Source: Casuarius casuarius
Taxonomy: Eukaryota > Chordata > Aves > Casuariiformes > Casuariidae
DNA: 64,000 bases
Direction: 5' to 3'
Assembly (NCBI GenBank): GCA_003342895.1
Contig: PTFA01000024.1
Coordinates: 5,888,580 to 5,952,579, forward strand
Shown here: positions 1 to 14,729 of the stretch, in pieces
Numbering within the stretch: the stretch's first letter is position 1
Layout: each line of letters opens with the position of its first letter
Notes under the pieces: generated by a model
What the model saw: the letters and a program-made list of their open reading frames with translations, nothing else
Told to the model about the DNA's origin: nothing
Database searches by the model: none
Made by a program: the position numbers and the translations under genes

Positions 1-309
1 ACACAAGGTTGAAATCCTTGAACCTTGTCTGCTGTATTAGAAGGTCATAAAAAACATACTATTAACAATGACCTCCTGAAGGCTCAGCTTTTAAAACCTG
101 CCTCTTTTAAAAACATCTCTTTTCAACTAAAAAAGTTATAGCGAAACCAATTACAAACTGACAAACATGTTTCTTAAAATACAGCATCTCTTTTCAGTCT
201 TTTAGGAAGACGGAGGAAAGCCATATCATATATAAGCTATGCCTTCTTTCCACATTTAAGAAATCCGTCAGCAAATTAAGATTTTTTTTTAACAAATTAA
301 GGTGCCCCC

Positions 310-310
310 N
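310..310. other. Ambiguous base
   Basis: An N directly after a run of five C; a single unresolved base with no gene consequence. Confidence 0.99.
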
Positions 311-3300
311 GTCCAACAGGGAATCAAATCCTGCCTAGAGCTCTTTGTCATTCCCATTAATGGGGGTCATTCCCCCACTAATAATGGTGCCATTTCTTTA
401 AGAAGGTTATGCTTCTCCTCGTACTGCATGTTCTCCGTATTTTTTCCAGCATTCTACTTTCACGCACACGTTTTGCCTTCTCAGGCAATGGTTTCAGACT
501 TGTATTTTTCCACTATAAACTGACATCAACCCAAAACCTGCCCCTTAACTATTCAAGGGCATGTAGGCACAAAAAAATATTGTCCTCCTAAGCAGGTTGG
601 GCGTGGTATTTGAATGTTGTACATTCCTTCAGTTAATTGAAAATTATATCTCTGCTTTTCAAAGGTTCAGTAAACAAATGGCTTGGCAAAAAGACATGAA
701 GAAATAAGCCAGGAATACGTATTTCAAATAAGTTTTATTTCAAGTATGCTGTTAATATATATGTTGATATGCAACAGAATTTCTGATGCTGGCAAGCCAA
801 CATTCTCCTTTAAAAGGAAAGGGAGGAAAAATCAAAAAGTTAGGGCACTACCAAAACCTATGTACTTGAGAGGGAGGCAAAGCGAAGATCTCTGTTTATG
901 GCTTCATTAGCCTCCATGAATCATCGCAGAATTGAAGCCCAGATCAGTACGAAGTAACAGAATTTCATTTAAAAAATAATAATAAAAATCAGACCCATTT
1001 GTGGCAATTAATTCTTCAAGACACGTTCTCTCTATTACTGATATGCAACTGTTCCACAGCATTGGTTTGGGGAAATTTCTCAGCCTCTATCAATATTATT
1101 ATTTTATTTATTTACACTTATCTGGAAAACAATTTTATATAATATTGATTCATGGAAAACTGCATACACATTCTGAGACACTTAAAAGTTTCAGGCATTC
1201 TTAAAATAGTATTGCATGGATTACTCAGAGGAAAGTCTGCTGAACACTGAGAAAAAATGTTTGTTTACTGACATATGCCAATTCTGAAAGTCTCTTCTCC
1301 TCCAAATGCTGAAAAAGGACAGGCTAATTTTTAGTGCTTTTAATATTTTAAAAGCCATGAGTCTTAAGCCTCCTTTATATGCAAACATGCTACCAATATT
1401 TTCAGTAAGTTGCAAGATTTGCTACCAACTCTCAGAAATAGCATCTCATAATTTTTCTTTTGTTCTGTTCATGGATTAACTCCTTAAAACTTAAGACAGT
1501 TGGCTTTTCAGTTGAAAGAGATGGAAATTTTCAGATTAACAAGAAAGTACACAATAGAGAAGGTTGATTTTAGCTAAATGTCGCTGGCACAGCTGACTGA
1601 ATTTCATAACAATATGAATACAAAAAATGTATTTGCATATGGCCCTAAGAGCAGCTCTGCACACTCCAGCTTTCTGGAGTCAGCCTGACTGCCTCATCTA
1701 CAATCGTACAATAGGCAGGGATTGTGAACACAAATTGTTCTCTATGCTGAAATGTCAGTGCTGTCTGGTCCAGACTTTAGGCTGCAGGCACGCCTGTTTG
1801 TCTATAGAGTCGAAGAAAGAATTTTCTTAATAGTTCTACTTTAAATGGTCAATGAGGAACATTTCCCATGATGCACTGAGTGCTTACTATTTCATTTTGG
1901 CCAGGAAGCACAACCCATTTTCTCAAAACTATTGGTTTGTTAATTCGTTTGGTAAAACAAGTTCAGTAACTTGAAACAAAGTCTCTGTACTCCAGACAGA
2001 CTACATCCAACTTTAATAAAAGAGAGAGGGAAATATTTTTAACACTAATAGTAACAAAAAACCACAATTCTGCTTACCACAACTCCAGGTAAAATTACAG
2101 CTTTTCGGAAAAGCTGTTTCACTATCAGAAAGAGAGCAACATACGTGCTGTTGAATATGGGCATTTATTCATTTCTCCGCATCATCCTTAAATGGTAACC
2201 AACTCCTTCCAGAAACGGCCATATTGGTGTGATCAATTTAAAAAGGATTTTTGTTCACAGTCATGAGGCTCTCGCTGCTCTCTGATCTCAGCACAGAAGT
2301 TCAATTACATAAATACTGGGCAACTGAAACTGCACAGTTATGACCAGACATCCTGTTTGCTGTGTATTCTATTTTTAATACTTTTATTATGTTAATAATG
2401 GGAACTCCTGGTTTAACCAGTCTGCTTTTTGTTATAAGGTAATTAATCCTGCAGTTAATCCAAAAACACTTTATCAGATATCCAAGTGTGTACAAAATCC
2501 ACTTCTCACTGTGAATTTTAAAGTACCCCCTCCACCACCCAAGTTCTTCACTGGCAATTTGGGAGCTTTCCAGAGTGGTGTGAGACGGAAAGACACCCAT
2601 TTTCATAATGACTTCAAGAGGGTATCTCTGTTAACTAATCTTAAAGCAGTGCGGCCAAAGAAGATTCTAACATAAGGTTTCTATATGGAAACAAAGATAC
2701 TACAAAGAATACAAAACCTGAAACATTTTATGCAGAAATTTCCTAATAGCAAACTAGCCAGGAGGCACTGCATGCCGTAAAGGGTGGGAATTGCTACACG
2801 CTCTCAACACCCACTGAGAGAGGGATACTCCCATTTGGGAGAAAGCCTTTCTTAACAAGGACAGGAACTCCTCCCCTGAAAAATTACAGCTTAGATCCCT
2901 TTTAAACTCAGGTTCTTTCCTCATACTGGCTTTTCTTGAAGTATTTTTTCCTTCTCTTTGAGGCAATAACTGGGCATCTCTCTCAGCCCTCTCCCAATTA
3001 CTTATGGTCTGACTGTAAACATTCATCCAATACTTACTAGTGATTGCTCTCTCTTACACACATTTTAAACAGCCGTTCTTGCTGAGAGTTAGTCAGCTGT
3101 CTCCTGCTTTCCCCCAGTTTAACAATGAAAATGTTAACTGACTTAGCAAAGGATTTACTTTTAAAAGAGCTCTCTGATTCAGCATTTAGACTGACTGGCT
3201 TATATACTACACATTCAGTCCTTATATCTTGCTCAGTTCAAATGTGTCTTCTCTCCATGTATGAACTGCAGATTTCCAGAATGAATACCACACTTGGAGA

Positions 3301-4299
3301 CAAAACAAAACACCGAAAGAAAATAATGGAAAAAGTTTTTTTTCTTTCCAGATGGAGTGACTTTAAAGGCTGCAAAAGATAGAAGGTTGAGAAGCACTAG
3401 CATCAGCTCAGAGCCTCAGATGTTGATACGCATCTTCAAATCTATTCTAGCCTTGGCTTTTGCTGAAACAATCAAAAAAGGATTTTAAGTAATACTAACT
3501 CTCGTTAGCTGTTTTACGAGCCATTTCTGCTGAGACGGAAATAGGTAACTCACTTCCTTCAAAACACTGAACAGCCTTTAGATATGACTAATTTTGGCTC
3601 AATTTTTCCCACAGTCAAAGAAAGAAACAAAATGTTCTGTATAGACACTGTTCTCCCCAGAAACACAGTCCTGCGATCAAAATGGTCAACATACTGTAAA
3701 AACATTTCATTGGCAGTGAGCTTTTAACAGAGATACTCTGTCTCCAGCTAGGTCTAAAAAACCATCTTGGAACAGTCTACTTCGTCACAGGAAGGCCTAT
3801 TTCAAAAGCACTAGTTCTCAGCAAATGAATGGATCTTCCTTCAGCATCTAAAATGACTGGGAGAGATGGAGCTGAGATGAGATGGATGCAAAATATGCAG
3901 CAGTTTTTTTGGTCGTATGTAACCCTCACCCCCAAATTATGATCCTATTTTCATTGAAGTTCTACCTTGTTTGTATTTAAGCTAAAATGAAATCATCACA
4001 GTATTAATGTAAATTCAGTTTTTATGTTTTAATATTTTCTGTGCATTCAAAAATGCCTAAAATCCTTCATAAAACAGACACATCCATGAAGAACGCATTC
4101 TCTACAGTTGCTATTATATGTAACAAGCACAGAAGAGCAAGAGTACAGGAAGAAAAGAAAGGAAGACAAGTGTATCAGCAGCATCACAGTTGCTCCGCAG
4201 AGAAAGGTGCATTCACTTCCCATTGATTCAAATAAAGAGAACAAGCCAGACAAACATTAACCTTTAATCTTCTCCCTCTTTTTTCACAGGCGAGCCAGG

Positions 4300-4317
4300 A
4301 AAAAAAAAAAAAAAAAA
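4300..4317. repeat. Poly-A run
   Basis: A run of about 18 A. No retrocopy or SINE body was recognised next to it. Confidence 0.9.
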
Positions 4318-7300
4318 GGTTCAAAGATCTAAATTGAGTGAAGGACTGGCATTTATTACAATAGTGTATCTAAACATTGGCTATGAATGGATTGTCACCC
4401 TTATGACAGCCTTTTTGCAAAAGGAGGAAATAAAACAGGTTACTGAAACTCAAGACTTCACAACAAAGTAATGAGGGAGAGCAGAGTAGAGAACATGGAA
4501 AGAAACCAATCTGGAAATGCATGAAGACAGGATAAAATGCAGGAAAGGAAGTGAAAATAAAAGAACTGCATTTGGTACACAGTACTGTGGAGAGACTAAG
4601 ACTTGATCACTGTGCCACTCTACCTTTCATTTCCTCCAAAGCACCTCGTGCTGCTAACCCTGAAACCAACACAGGTCTAATCCAGCAGAAACAGTGGAGA
4701 AGACTCAAGTGCAGATTGACCAGTGACTGGCAGAATTTTTACCATTATTTTCTCTAATCACACAGCAACCTAATTTGTCAAATATAGGGTTATCAACCCA
4801 TTTCCAACGCACAGCACAATTTTAGCTTGAAACAAAAATTAGTGGTGTGGTGATGGGTCAGTTCAAAGTTTAACAGAAGTTTCTGCCTGAAGTAGCATGA
4901 AACAACATTTCTTCCATGATTCTCATCCATAATGTAACCCACAACACAGGCAGGAATCCCTCCAGCACACTGCCATGGAATCACAGCAACATAGGTATGA
5001 AGCAGGCCAAGGTAACACATGGGAAGTCCATCTGGCCATTACTACTTCACAGAAGACATTTGCTAAAATATTTCAAAAATACAGTTGCCAGCAAGTCTAT
5101 ACATACAGATATATATAAAAAAAAATAGTCTGGTTGAAATACAAAGGATAGTTGTATGTAGCTATAGGTGTTTAGAAAAAGGGGGAAGCCTTGCAAAGAA
5201 GAAATCTGGGAGGAGAGGAAGAAGTTTGAGGGTCTTATTTTAAAGATTAAAAAATATCTTCTTGGGAAAGTCCCTTCAAGTTGCTCCATAAATAAGAACC
5301 TTTTGTATCCTGAACACATTTTTGACCCAACAAAGAAAACATACATGAAAACTATCTGCATCCCAGTTGCTTGTTCTGTCAGTCACATGCTTCATAAAAC
5401 TTCAAATAATTCTTGTCTTGTAACCATGCCTAATTTAATATGAAAGTCAGAATTTCAGCTCAAACCCTTTGGGGCACTCAGCTGGATTACTGTTAAATCT
5501 CTGCCAGTACTTTGGAAAGAGTCAGCATTGCAAAATACCCACCCAGTCTACTCATAACTAAGCCAAGATGGTAATAAATTCAATAAACTGGAAGGAAGCC
5601 ACTTGCACTATGCTAGTTTCTAGAATATGAAGGATATCCTTGTAAGGGCATCTTTAGCTTGACATTCCCTCAATACAACTCTTCATCCCCTCTCTCCTAT
5701 CTCCTAATATTAAAAAGCAAACACAACATAATTAAGTAGCAAAATTCTTCCTACCTGTAACTAAAAGCTACTTCGCATTTATGCCCATTTTGGAGTGCTT
5801 CACAGACCAACAATGGGGCCACTTGTAATATTCCCCAAGGAGAACAGAAGCTTCTCCAGTGGGCTACATGGGCACCAGGGGCAGGGTGAAGAGTTTCAAC
5901 TCTCCTCCTGCAATTCCTTTCCTACACCTACCTATCGCTCCTCCTCAGCCAAGATGCTAAGAGCAATCAGCCTTTTATGATGTCAAGGATGTTATCTGTG
6001 TTGATAACATTTCACAGCTGGGTCACTTTCCATTTTGCCACTTACAAGTTTATATTAAAAAAATGCAAGTATAACTAGAATTGTAATGAAGGCAATGGTA
6101 TATTGATCCAACTTTTCTCACTTTCCAGTTCTGTGTCATGAGTATTGAGCTATTCTGTTTTTCAGATCTGCAGGTGAGTAATCCAGAGTTCACATTTCTG
6201 TGTCCATAATCAGGCTTTCATAAACACAAAACAGACACACTCGCAACGTTATGGCCAATTAAAACTCAAGTGCACATAATATTCTCCAAAAGTAACTCTT
6301 TTCCATGGCAGACTTGTTGAGCCATGAGGGATTTTTATTCTGTCATCCAAAGACGTTTTTACAACATTTTATTCATTTGGCTCATTCCAAGGTTTGAGGG
6401 TAATAAAAACATTCAGATAAAGATGACTCAGGAAGAGAGAAGCTGAAAGACACCAGGAATACAGTCGAACACTGGCTTGCATGTGATTTGCAAACATCAA
6501 GCTGTGTTGCAGACAAATACGAATAAGATACCGAAAAGCTGATGTCTGGCACAAAGAACAATTAACATTTCTATCTCCTTACTCTGAACAATCAGTCATT
6601 GCTTTGACACCAAGCAAAAACAAACAGCAACTCCTTGAACTCTCACAGTCACCACATCTACTAATCTGAGTTTATGTTTTATAAATATTAAGTTAGCTTT
6701 CCAAGTGACAAAACAAGTAGCTAAGTGTATTTTTATATCACAAAGATGCAAAACTCAAATCCTGCTTACCCTCTCTGTACTGCCTAGCTCATCTGTGTGG
6801 CAGAAGAAAGGATAACAAGTTTCAGTAATTCTGCACCCTATGCATATTTCAGGCGACACTTCCACAGAAGTGTCCCAGGTCTTAACACTGAAAATGGAAT
6901 GAGGAGCAAAGATAGAGGTTACAGAAAAACACTGATGCACCCGGTTTTTCTTGGTTGAAAAGGACTCATCAACTAAAGCAGCAGCCACTCCATAACCTAG
7001 GCATAAAATGCATTCAGACCTATGGTTCACTTCTTCAGATGACTGCTTGATTGGAAAATAAGGGGGTTAGAAGCTAAGAAGGGAACTAGAATTACTAACT
7101 CCTAATTACACACTGTCTTTCTGTCACTACAAATGCAATGTAATAAAGACAACAGTAACTATGGAGCAAGAAAGTAATCAGTCTTTTTGACATGATCATC
7201 TCACCGGACTGCAATAAATCAAACCACCTATTGTGTCTGATTTAGACACACAGTGACAAGAATCATGGATACAATAAGGAGCACTTTCCTCTGTACCCAA

Positions 7301-8714
7301 ACAGTTCAAATATGACAATTCAATATAAATTGGTTTTTTTAAGTACTTTCTTAATAAATAGGCACCCGAAATAAAGCAAAAATTGTAAGCATATGGCACA
7401 ATGGAAGCGTAAACAATATTGCTTTTAGGCCTCGCCAAGGGATTACTGTTACATGAGGAAATCAAGGTTGACTTTTAAAAATCTAAAAATAATTCTAAGA
7501 ATGCTTCCTGTCTCAATGCTCTGGACAAGAGAAAACAAATGAAAAGACTTACTGTCTACACGCCATCTAGGTCATTGGTATTACACAACCTCCCTTTTTA
7601 AAAACACACTTCAAACAAATTCCTATACAGGACGTTCACAGGCTATAACTGATTAAAAACAAGTGCAAGATATGAAACACACCCTGTAAGAACAAAATGG
7701 CTTGTTTTCAGAACTCCCTATGTCCCTGACAAACTGCACAGGAAACCATAAGAGAATCTGATGGTCTGGCCAGCTACCTTTAATTAAATTTAACCCTTTA
7801 AATATTTAATTATGTTCCACCTTATACTAGAAGGCTAGATCAATACCCAGACATTCAGGCAAGATATTTACCTCTATATTTCTGTCTACATATTTACAAA
7901 GCATCACACATCATTAGGATGAATATACCTGTATAGTGAAGAATTATGCATACAATTGTTCTTTCTCATAGATCCCTGCTTTTTACTACCTGCAGCTCAG
8001 TAAGAGAGGAGCAGATGCATCCCTCATACCTCTTTCTATGCTGAGCAGACAATACACGGGCACATTTCCAGCTTCTATACCCAGCATCCTGCCTATCATA
8101 CCCTATCATACCATGCCTGAAAGTTTTACAATCAAAACTATTTGCACTGAAAAAGAAGATTTAATAAGTTTTTATTATGTATTAAATCTCCCTTTGTGTT
8201 GTAAGTTACAGGAGAGCATACGGTCATTTAGACAAAGATTAAAAAGTAAAGTGCTATCCATTAAATTATTATCCTTTAAAACACACTCAAAACCAACATT
8301 TATAGTTGATGCTTACAGTCAAAACCATTAGCCATAACCTTAATTCATTACTAGAAAGTATGTTGTACTGCAATATGAATATTGATAAAATGTATCCTCC
8401 CCTACATATGTTCATGTTTTCAGCTATACTACTGCATGCACTGGTCCTTTTATAGTATTCTTCTGAAAAAACAAAGGTGAGTCACAGTACTAGCTTCTGT
8501 TTCCTGCTCTGTTACAGCTTAAATGTTATCACCTTAGATAAACTATCCAACCTGTCCATACTTCGCTGCCTTAAGCGCTAACTGCCTCATGGAAAACTGT
8601 GTGTCTTAATTCCCTGATATTTATAACAAAGAGAGCCCTCAGGTGAAAATTTAAGCATATTAGGACACCAAACTGAAACTTGAAAATTTCAGTCCATTTC
8701 CTTGCTCTGCTCAA

Positions 8715-8805
8715 CCTTCCTAGGTACCTTTGGACAAGCTACCTAGCACCTCCGTGCCTTGGCTCCCCATCTGTAAAACAAGTAAAAATATTAAAATTCT
8801 CTATC
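8715..8805 (+). repeat. MIR-like SINE core fragment
   Basis: Contains TTTGGACAAGCTACCTAGCAC and TGCCTTGGCTCCCCATCTGT then AAAACAAGTAAAAAT, the degenerate signature of the MIR core (TTGGGCAAGTCACTTAACC ... CCCCATCTGTAAAATGGGG). It may extend to about 8960. Confidence 0.55.
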
Positions 8806-9477
8806 TTTGTTAGCCGTGGCAGTAGAGGAAACACATTATATGTTTTTGCAATATCTCACTCTCTGGTAACAAGGTCCTTCGATGAAAAAGGCACTTTACA
8901 CTCCTGGAATGGAAGGCATTTTGGAAATGTGCAGTCCTGTTACAGCTGTATCTTCACGCTACTAGCTAACATGGTGTTCTGAGAAGCTACTTTAATACAA
9001 CTCAGAGGTGCCATAAAATTACAAGCAATGCACAGAACATACAGAAAAAAACCCTGTTATCATATGCATTTCCTCCCCTTGCTGATAAGTAGGTGTGGTA
9101 CTTTTTCAAAGAGGAGCAAATGTTTAATTCCCTGATAAATACTGCAGATATTACAGAATAAGAGGGTGTGTTAGCACAAAAGTATGACATATTAAAAAAT
9201 TATGTATTATGTTTTTTAAAAAAATACTTAAAATACATCTTCTGTATCTAAAGATCTCCTATCTGCATCTATAAATCCTCAATGTCCCCTCTGCTGCCTT
9301 CCTAGTCTCTTCAAGCAATCAGTTCTCCTAAGCACAAACACTGGTAGTCAATACACCCTACTACAGAAAAGAGAAACAGCGAAAAATCTGTAAAATTTCA
9401 ATTTCCCTCTATTTTCTATTAAGCATTTGAAAATTTAAGTGGCTTACTCAGAGTAACATTGAAAATAAAGAAGTCAA

Positions 9478-9496
9478 AAAAAAAAAAAAAAAAAAG
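9478..9496. repeat. Poly-A run
   Basis: A run of about 19 A, no recognisable element attached. Confidence 0.9.
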
Positions 9497-9892
9497 GCCA
9501 TGCCACAGTGAAGTTTAATTTGGGTGTTAACCTAAGAAAACCTGCACTTAATTCTGCCTTATGGGTTTCTCACGCCATAAACTGGCATACGCTCAGAAGG
9601 GTACCTACTTTGGCTTTAGCAGGCAGAAGAGGGGAGGGAAAATTGCAGAAGGCAGAAAGGAAATTCTTAAGAGCGTAAAAAAAATGAATTCTACAACTAT
9701 TCTCCTTCAAAATTTGGCTAAAAAATGAAAAAGCCCTACTCAATGACTTGTCTATGCTTTAAGATAAAAAAAAATTATTTCGCATAGCATCTCCCAGAAA
9801 AAAAAAAACACTCCAGGCAAACAGAAGAAGCCAAATCTCCTCTTCAATCAGAAAAGTGGTCGCTTAGAAAGGAGATCTTGAGTATGACTGAT

Positions 9893-9950
9893 TAAGGCCT
9901 GGTTCAGCAAAGCATTTAAACATGTGAGTAGCTTCACTGAGTTCCTCAGA
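9893..9950 (+). repeat. Ancient sauropsid repeat fragment
   Basis: GGCCTGGTTCAGCAAAGCAT then TTAAACATGTGAGTAGCTTC matches, with a deletion, a remembered repeat containing TTCAGCAAAGCACTTAAGCA ... TTTAAGCATGTGAGTAG. Probably a CR1-related or SINE-derived 3' end; family not certain. Confidence 0.45.
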
Positions 9951-12900
9951 AGTACAGCCAAAATGCAGAGAAATCTCTTGAATTTAAACAAAAACAAGAC
10001 GACAACTATAGTTATTGCAAAACTGGCACTGAGCTGGTCATCTTTTCTTTGAAATAAACAGGATCTTGGGCATGGAAACATTTAATACTCTGTAGCTTTA
10101 TTTCATTTCCTTTTGCAATATGGATGAAAGAACATAAGCAAAACGCTCACCAGCCTTCCAAGCTAACTCCCAAGCCCCTCTTTTTTCTCAGGTATTTGTG
10201 TTAGAAGTGGAGGAGGAAACCAACTGTAAGGCAAATTCATTATTAGAGCCACATTTGAAAGACACTGCATGCCTGAGTTTGTGGGTGTTCACCACATTCG
10301 AGGCATGTGACCTGCAAAGTATGTAGAATACAGTTCATAAAATCAAAACAGTAAGTAAGTTCTCTAAGAATCAAAAGTAACGAAATCCAATTTCTTAGGA
10401 ACTGGTGTCTCATGACCAAACAGTCTAATAGGCTCAAAGTGTCAACAGAAACGCTTCCTGTGGTTGAGACAGTCATAACCTCCCCCCGCCACGTGGCTAT
10501 CAGGGTTCCCAGAAACGATGGCGCTTACACTTCTGCCTTGCCTTCAAAGGGGCTGTCCTCACAGGATCGCCAGCAGGAACGTGGCAGTTTCAGAACACTA
10601 ACAAATTTGATTGAAAATGCCCCCTGGAGGCCCAAATTAAAGGGAGAAAAGGAAGAATGACACAGACAGAGCAAGATAATCACCTAAGCTTCTTTTCCAT
10701 CAATAATCAGTTTGATAAAATCAAAAGCTTTTATTGAGAACTGCTAATTAACTAGAACACAGTTACAGTACAGGAGGAAAACAACTTTCTTACACCTTCT
10801 TTATGAAGTAAATTGCTACTGGAAATAATTTGTGAATCAAACCTATGAAGAATTCAAACAATGATATTTCCTATACTTCAAGAATGCTGTTCAGATACAG
10901 AGACTGCCTGGGCAGTGCTCACTGTAGGGTAAGAACTTAGCTTAAAAAGAGGAAAGGAAAAGATTCTATTTGCACTCATCCACAGTAAGACTACAATTTC
11001 AGTAAAACTGTAGGCAGACATTAGATAGTTCATCAGCATCAAGAATCTTTCTATAGACCTACACATTTCCATGATAACATTCAGATACTATTGTTTAGTT
11101 TTAAATGCTGGTACAGGGCTCATAAAACCTGCGAGTAAAGCATCTGAAGAGAGAAACTAGACAATTGTGAGAAGTCACAAAATCGGTGCCCACAAGAAAA
11201 GTATATACAGCACAGAGCAAATGAGCATAGCACAATTTAAACATTTTGAAGAACTCAATCCTGCCTAATTAAAGCTACAGAGAATATATTTGCTTTTACA
11301 TTGAGCTACTTGCCTGCTTTAAAAGACTTTGGTAGGGGGATGCAGGGTGAAAGGAGGGCAGTATTATCAGTGGTACCTGTATCCACTTTTAGACTATGGT
11401 CACCAAAACACATACTAAGAACTTTGAGAATCTCTAATCACATTTGTAAAACCTCTCATCTTTGCCTTCTGCGCTCATACATTTCTTTAAATGATGATAT
11501 CCATTCTTACAAACTCCTATATATGTGCTTTTACAATAGTGCGTATTAAATGTAATACTGAAATAAAGCACGTTTGAGCCAGCAGACAATTAAGATTCCT
11601 TCGGAGTCATTACAGTCAATCACACCAGGAAGAACTTGGGGACATTTAAATCCAGTGGATTATTCAACTGCCATGCGCAAGTGTATATTCTCAAAAAATA
11701 AAAAAATCCATATGAAGTTTTTGTAGAAGAAAAATTATGGAACGTTTGAATTCAGTGCCCCACTTGTTCCCAATGTAGTAAGTTGCTCTGGTTTCCAAAT
11801 GCCCTGAAAGTGATAGCTTGCTTTCTAGTTCCAAAATTCACTACATTTCTGCTCAGAATTAATTAAACAAACACTGATGGGGGGAGACATTTGAGAAGCA
11901 TTAAAAATGATCAAATCCTTTTTCTTTTTCTGTATTTTGGAAAGAACAAAACTGTTCTCACATTTTCCATTTCCTGTTTTATTAAAGACAGAAGGTACTT
12001 GCAAGTGAAGATGTAAATGGAGCACATTTCAACCACCAAACAGAGCGATTTATAACTAGAAACAACAGTAGACCCAAACTTCAGTAGCATTAGTAGATCC
12101 CAGTAATGTAATTTATCCTATTAGTATCATGCGATAACACGCACAAACACTACCTAATTAAAATGCCTCCAGTGCGACTTATTGTCAAATAAAGTGTTCT
12201 ATCACAGGAGTTTAACTAATTCTTCCTACAAATCAAAAGGAAAAAACGCTCTGCTAAAACATCTTTTTCTCTTTGCTGCACAAACCTTGTGTTTTACATT
12301 AAAGTGACCTTAATCTTTCACTGCACAGGAGGGGGATGGCTGCTGGCTTGAACCGCTATAATTAACAGTGATGTAATTATCTGTAAACTTTAAACTATTT
12401 CAACACATAGCCATGCTGGCCTGAGTTCTCCTAATTTAGAAATGGTCATCTCAGACTGTGAAAGGGAGCGGGCTCACCATCCTATGCGTGCTTTCATTGA
12501 TCTAAAAATGTGGCCTAATGGGAATTATTCACTCTTTCACAACATAATAATAATGTCCATCTGGGAGATTAAATGTAAAATATGCTAAGCAACAACACTT
12601 CCTCACTAACAGATACGGGTGCTACTAAAAAGAGAACTAAGACCCTGACACAACATTATTGCAAATAAGATACAGCCGATATTTGGGTCAGAAGTGGACT
12701 ATTTTTTTCTTATTACAGTTAAACCAAAAATTCCACTCAAATGTTTATATATTTACATATAGACGCAGTATTTTCTTATTCTATTAAATGTTTCTTAAGT
12801 CAACTTTGAGGCAGAGCCATCCTAAAAACAATAAAGTTCTTTGGACCTGCATAATTACAGTTGCCAAACAATCCATAAATACAGATATTTTTACGGGGAC

Positions 12901-14659
12901 AGAAAGCTAAATGCTGAAAATGCTTAGTTCTAATGGCCTGAAATTACATTCATATGTATTTGGAGGAAAAGATTTTAAAACTACAAGCTCTAATATGATT
13001 TAACAATATTTACTGCAGTCCAGCTCTTGTACATGAGGTGGATACAGAATTTTCCATCTGAATTCTCTTGCCCTGGTTGCCAACTGAATTAAATGTTATC
13101 AGCGAAGGCCAGCAAACACATTTATAGGGTTCTTACAAAGTTCTGCAAGATGAACAGAATTTGGAAAGGTATAGCGAGTGACTCCACTGAACACTGTCTG
13201 AAAAACTCTTTAGAACTTCTTACCACATTTCTTTTAGCTGTTAGCACAACACGGTATGTAATTTCAAGCGATATGTTTCAGCTTTGGTCCTTGCTTTAAT
13301 TCTCAGTTTGGTAGACTCAAATAAAAACATTTATTTTGAAAAGTAAACAATATGTAAGAATTAAGATTTTAAAGTAGCTTTAATGTAATATACATTATCA
13401 TTACAAATAAGAGAAGCACATCACCCTGAGTAAATCCCCCAGTTATACGGAACCTTTCTTTTACCACATCATATTCTCTTCTCCCTACATTTTTTTGCTG
13501 AGACTTCAAAACATTTTCTACTTAAAGTATAACATCACAACTTATTTTAATGAATTACAAGATCCCTATCTTGTCTTTCAGTTATACTGGTCAATTTATT
13601 GTTAAAGTATAAAAAAACTACAGCATTTAGCATTAGCCATACATATTACAATTGCTTTTTTCCCCTTCCTTATTAGAAACTTAACAGCTATTTCACAACA
13701 AAGTCATTTTTGCTCAGGTTATTATCAGAGCTTAAATATTGCTGACAATTGTAACTCTCTGGAGTGAGAAGAAAGCGAATGATCAGTGCAGCAACCACTA
13801 GGAAAAATCAGAGGCAACCATATTTTTAGTAAACTAGCAGATAAACTTCAAAAACATGAAGACAGTATTTCCAAGAAAGCAGCAAAAAATACTCTGAAGC
13901 TGAATTACTCCTCAAAGTTTCAGTGTAGAATCAAACTAAAACTGAAAGCAGACAAACTCAATTTTGATAATTTGCAACAACTAGTCTTCCTTACCTTATA
14001 TATATACACATACGTTTCAGTGCTCCCCCTAATTACTGAATACCTTTGGTATCCTGTCCTATGACATTTTTCTACTACTTGAATGCTTTCAAAGCAGCTT
14101 GCATGCATCATTTTTAACACCTACCTTCGGTCAAAGGCAATATAGATACCAACATTTGTACTGAATCTACGTATAAAAATGAACTAGTCACCTAATAAAG
14201 AGAAATGTTTCCCCCTAAAATTCCACCGTAGATGCAGATCACATACTACAATTCCACTAGTCTGATTAAAAGGTTGTTTTCTTCCACCTAACACTCAGAA
14301 CTGGCAAGTACAGTGGAATCTTTTTGTCTAACCAGGCATAGTCCAGTATAACAACAACAACAAAAATAATAATATTCAGCACTTTTATCACACTCTGCAT
14401 ATTAAAACAACACTACTAATTCTAACCAGCCAACTCTTTCCAAGCTCTACTCTACCCTGTCTCTTCATCTTGTCAGCTAGCTGGTCAGTACATCTAGTGA
14501 TCAGTACTGTGTATCGATACAGTAACATACACAGCAGAATGTTATGTGAGAAAAATAGAGAAGGTAGAGACAGGGTAAGATTAAATGAACAGCAAAGAAA
14601 GTACGAGAAGCAGGAGAATGACAAATACACAAGTACAAGGTTTGAGTGGGCATACACTT

Positions 14660-14698
14660 GTGTATGTGCATGCACACATGCACATATGCACACATATG
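14660..14698. repeat. Strictly alternating purine-pyrimidine tract (Z-DNA-prone)
   Basis: 39 bases alternate purine and pyrimidine without a break, mostly TG/CA with some TA steps, and contain the palindrome TGTGCATGCACA at 14666-14677. Such tracts favour left-handed DNA under supercoiling. Confidence 0.9.
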
Positions 14699-14729
14699 GG
14701 AAGGTCAAAAGACTATCCATAGAGTACTG

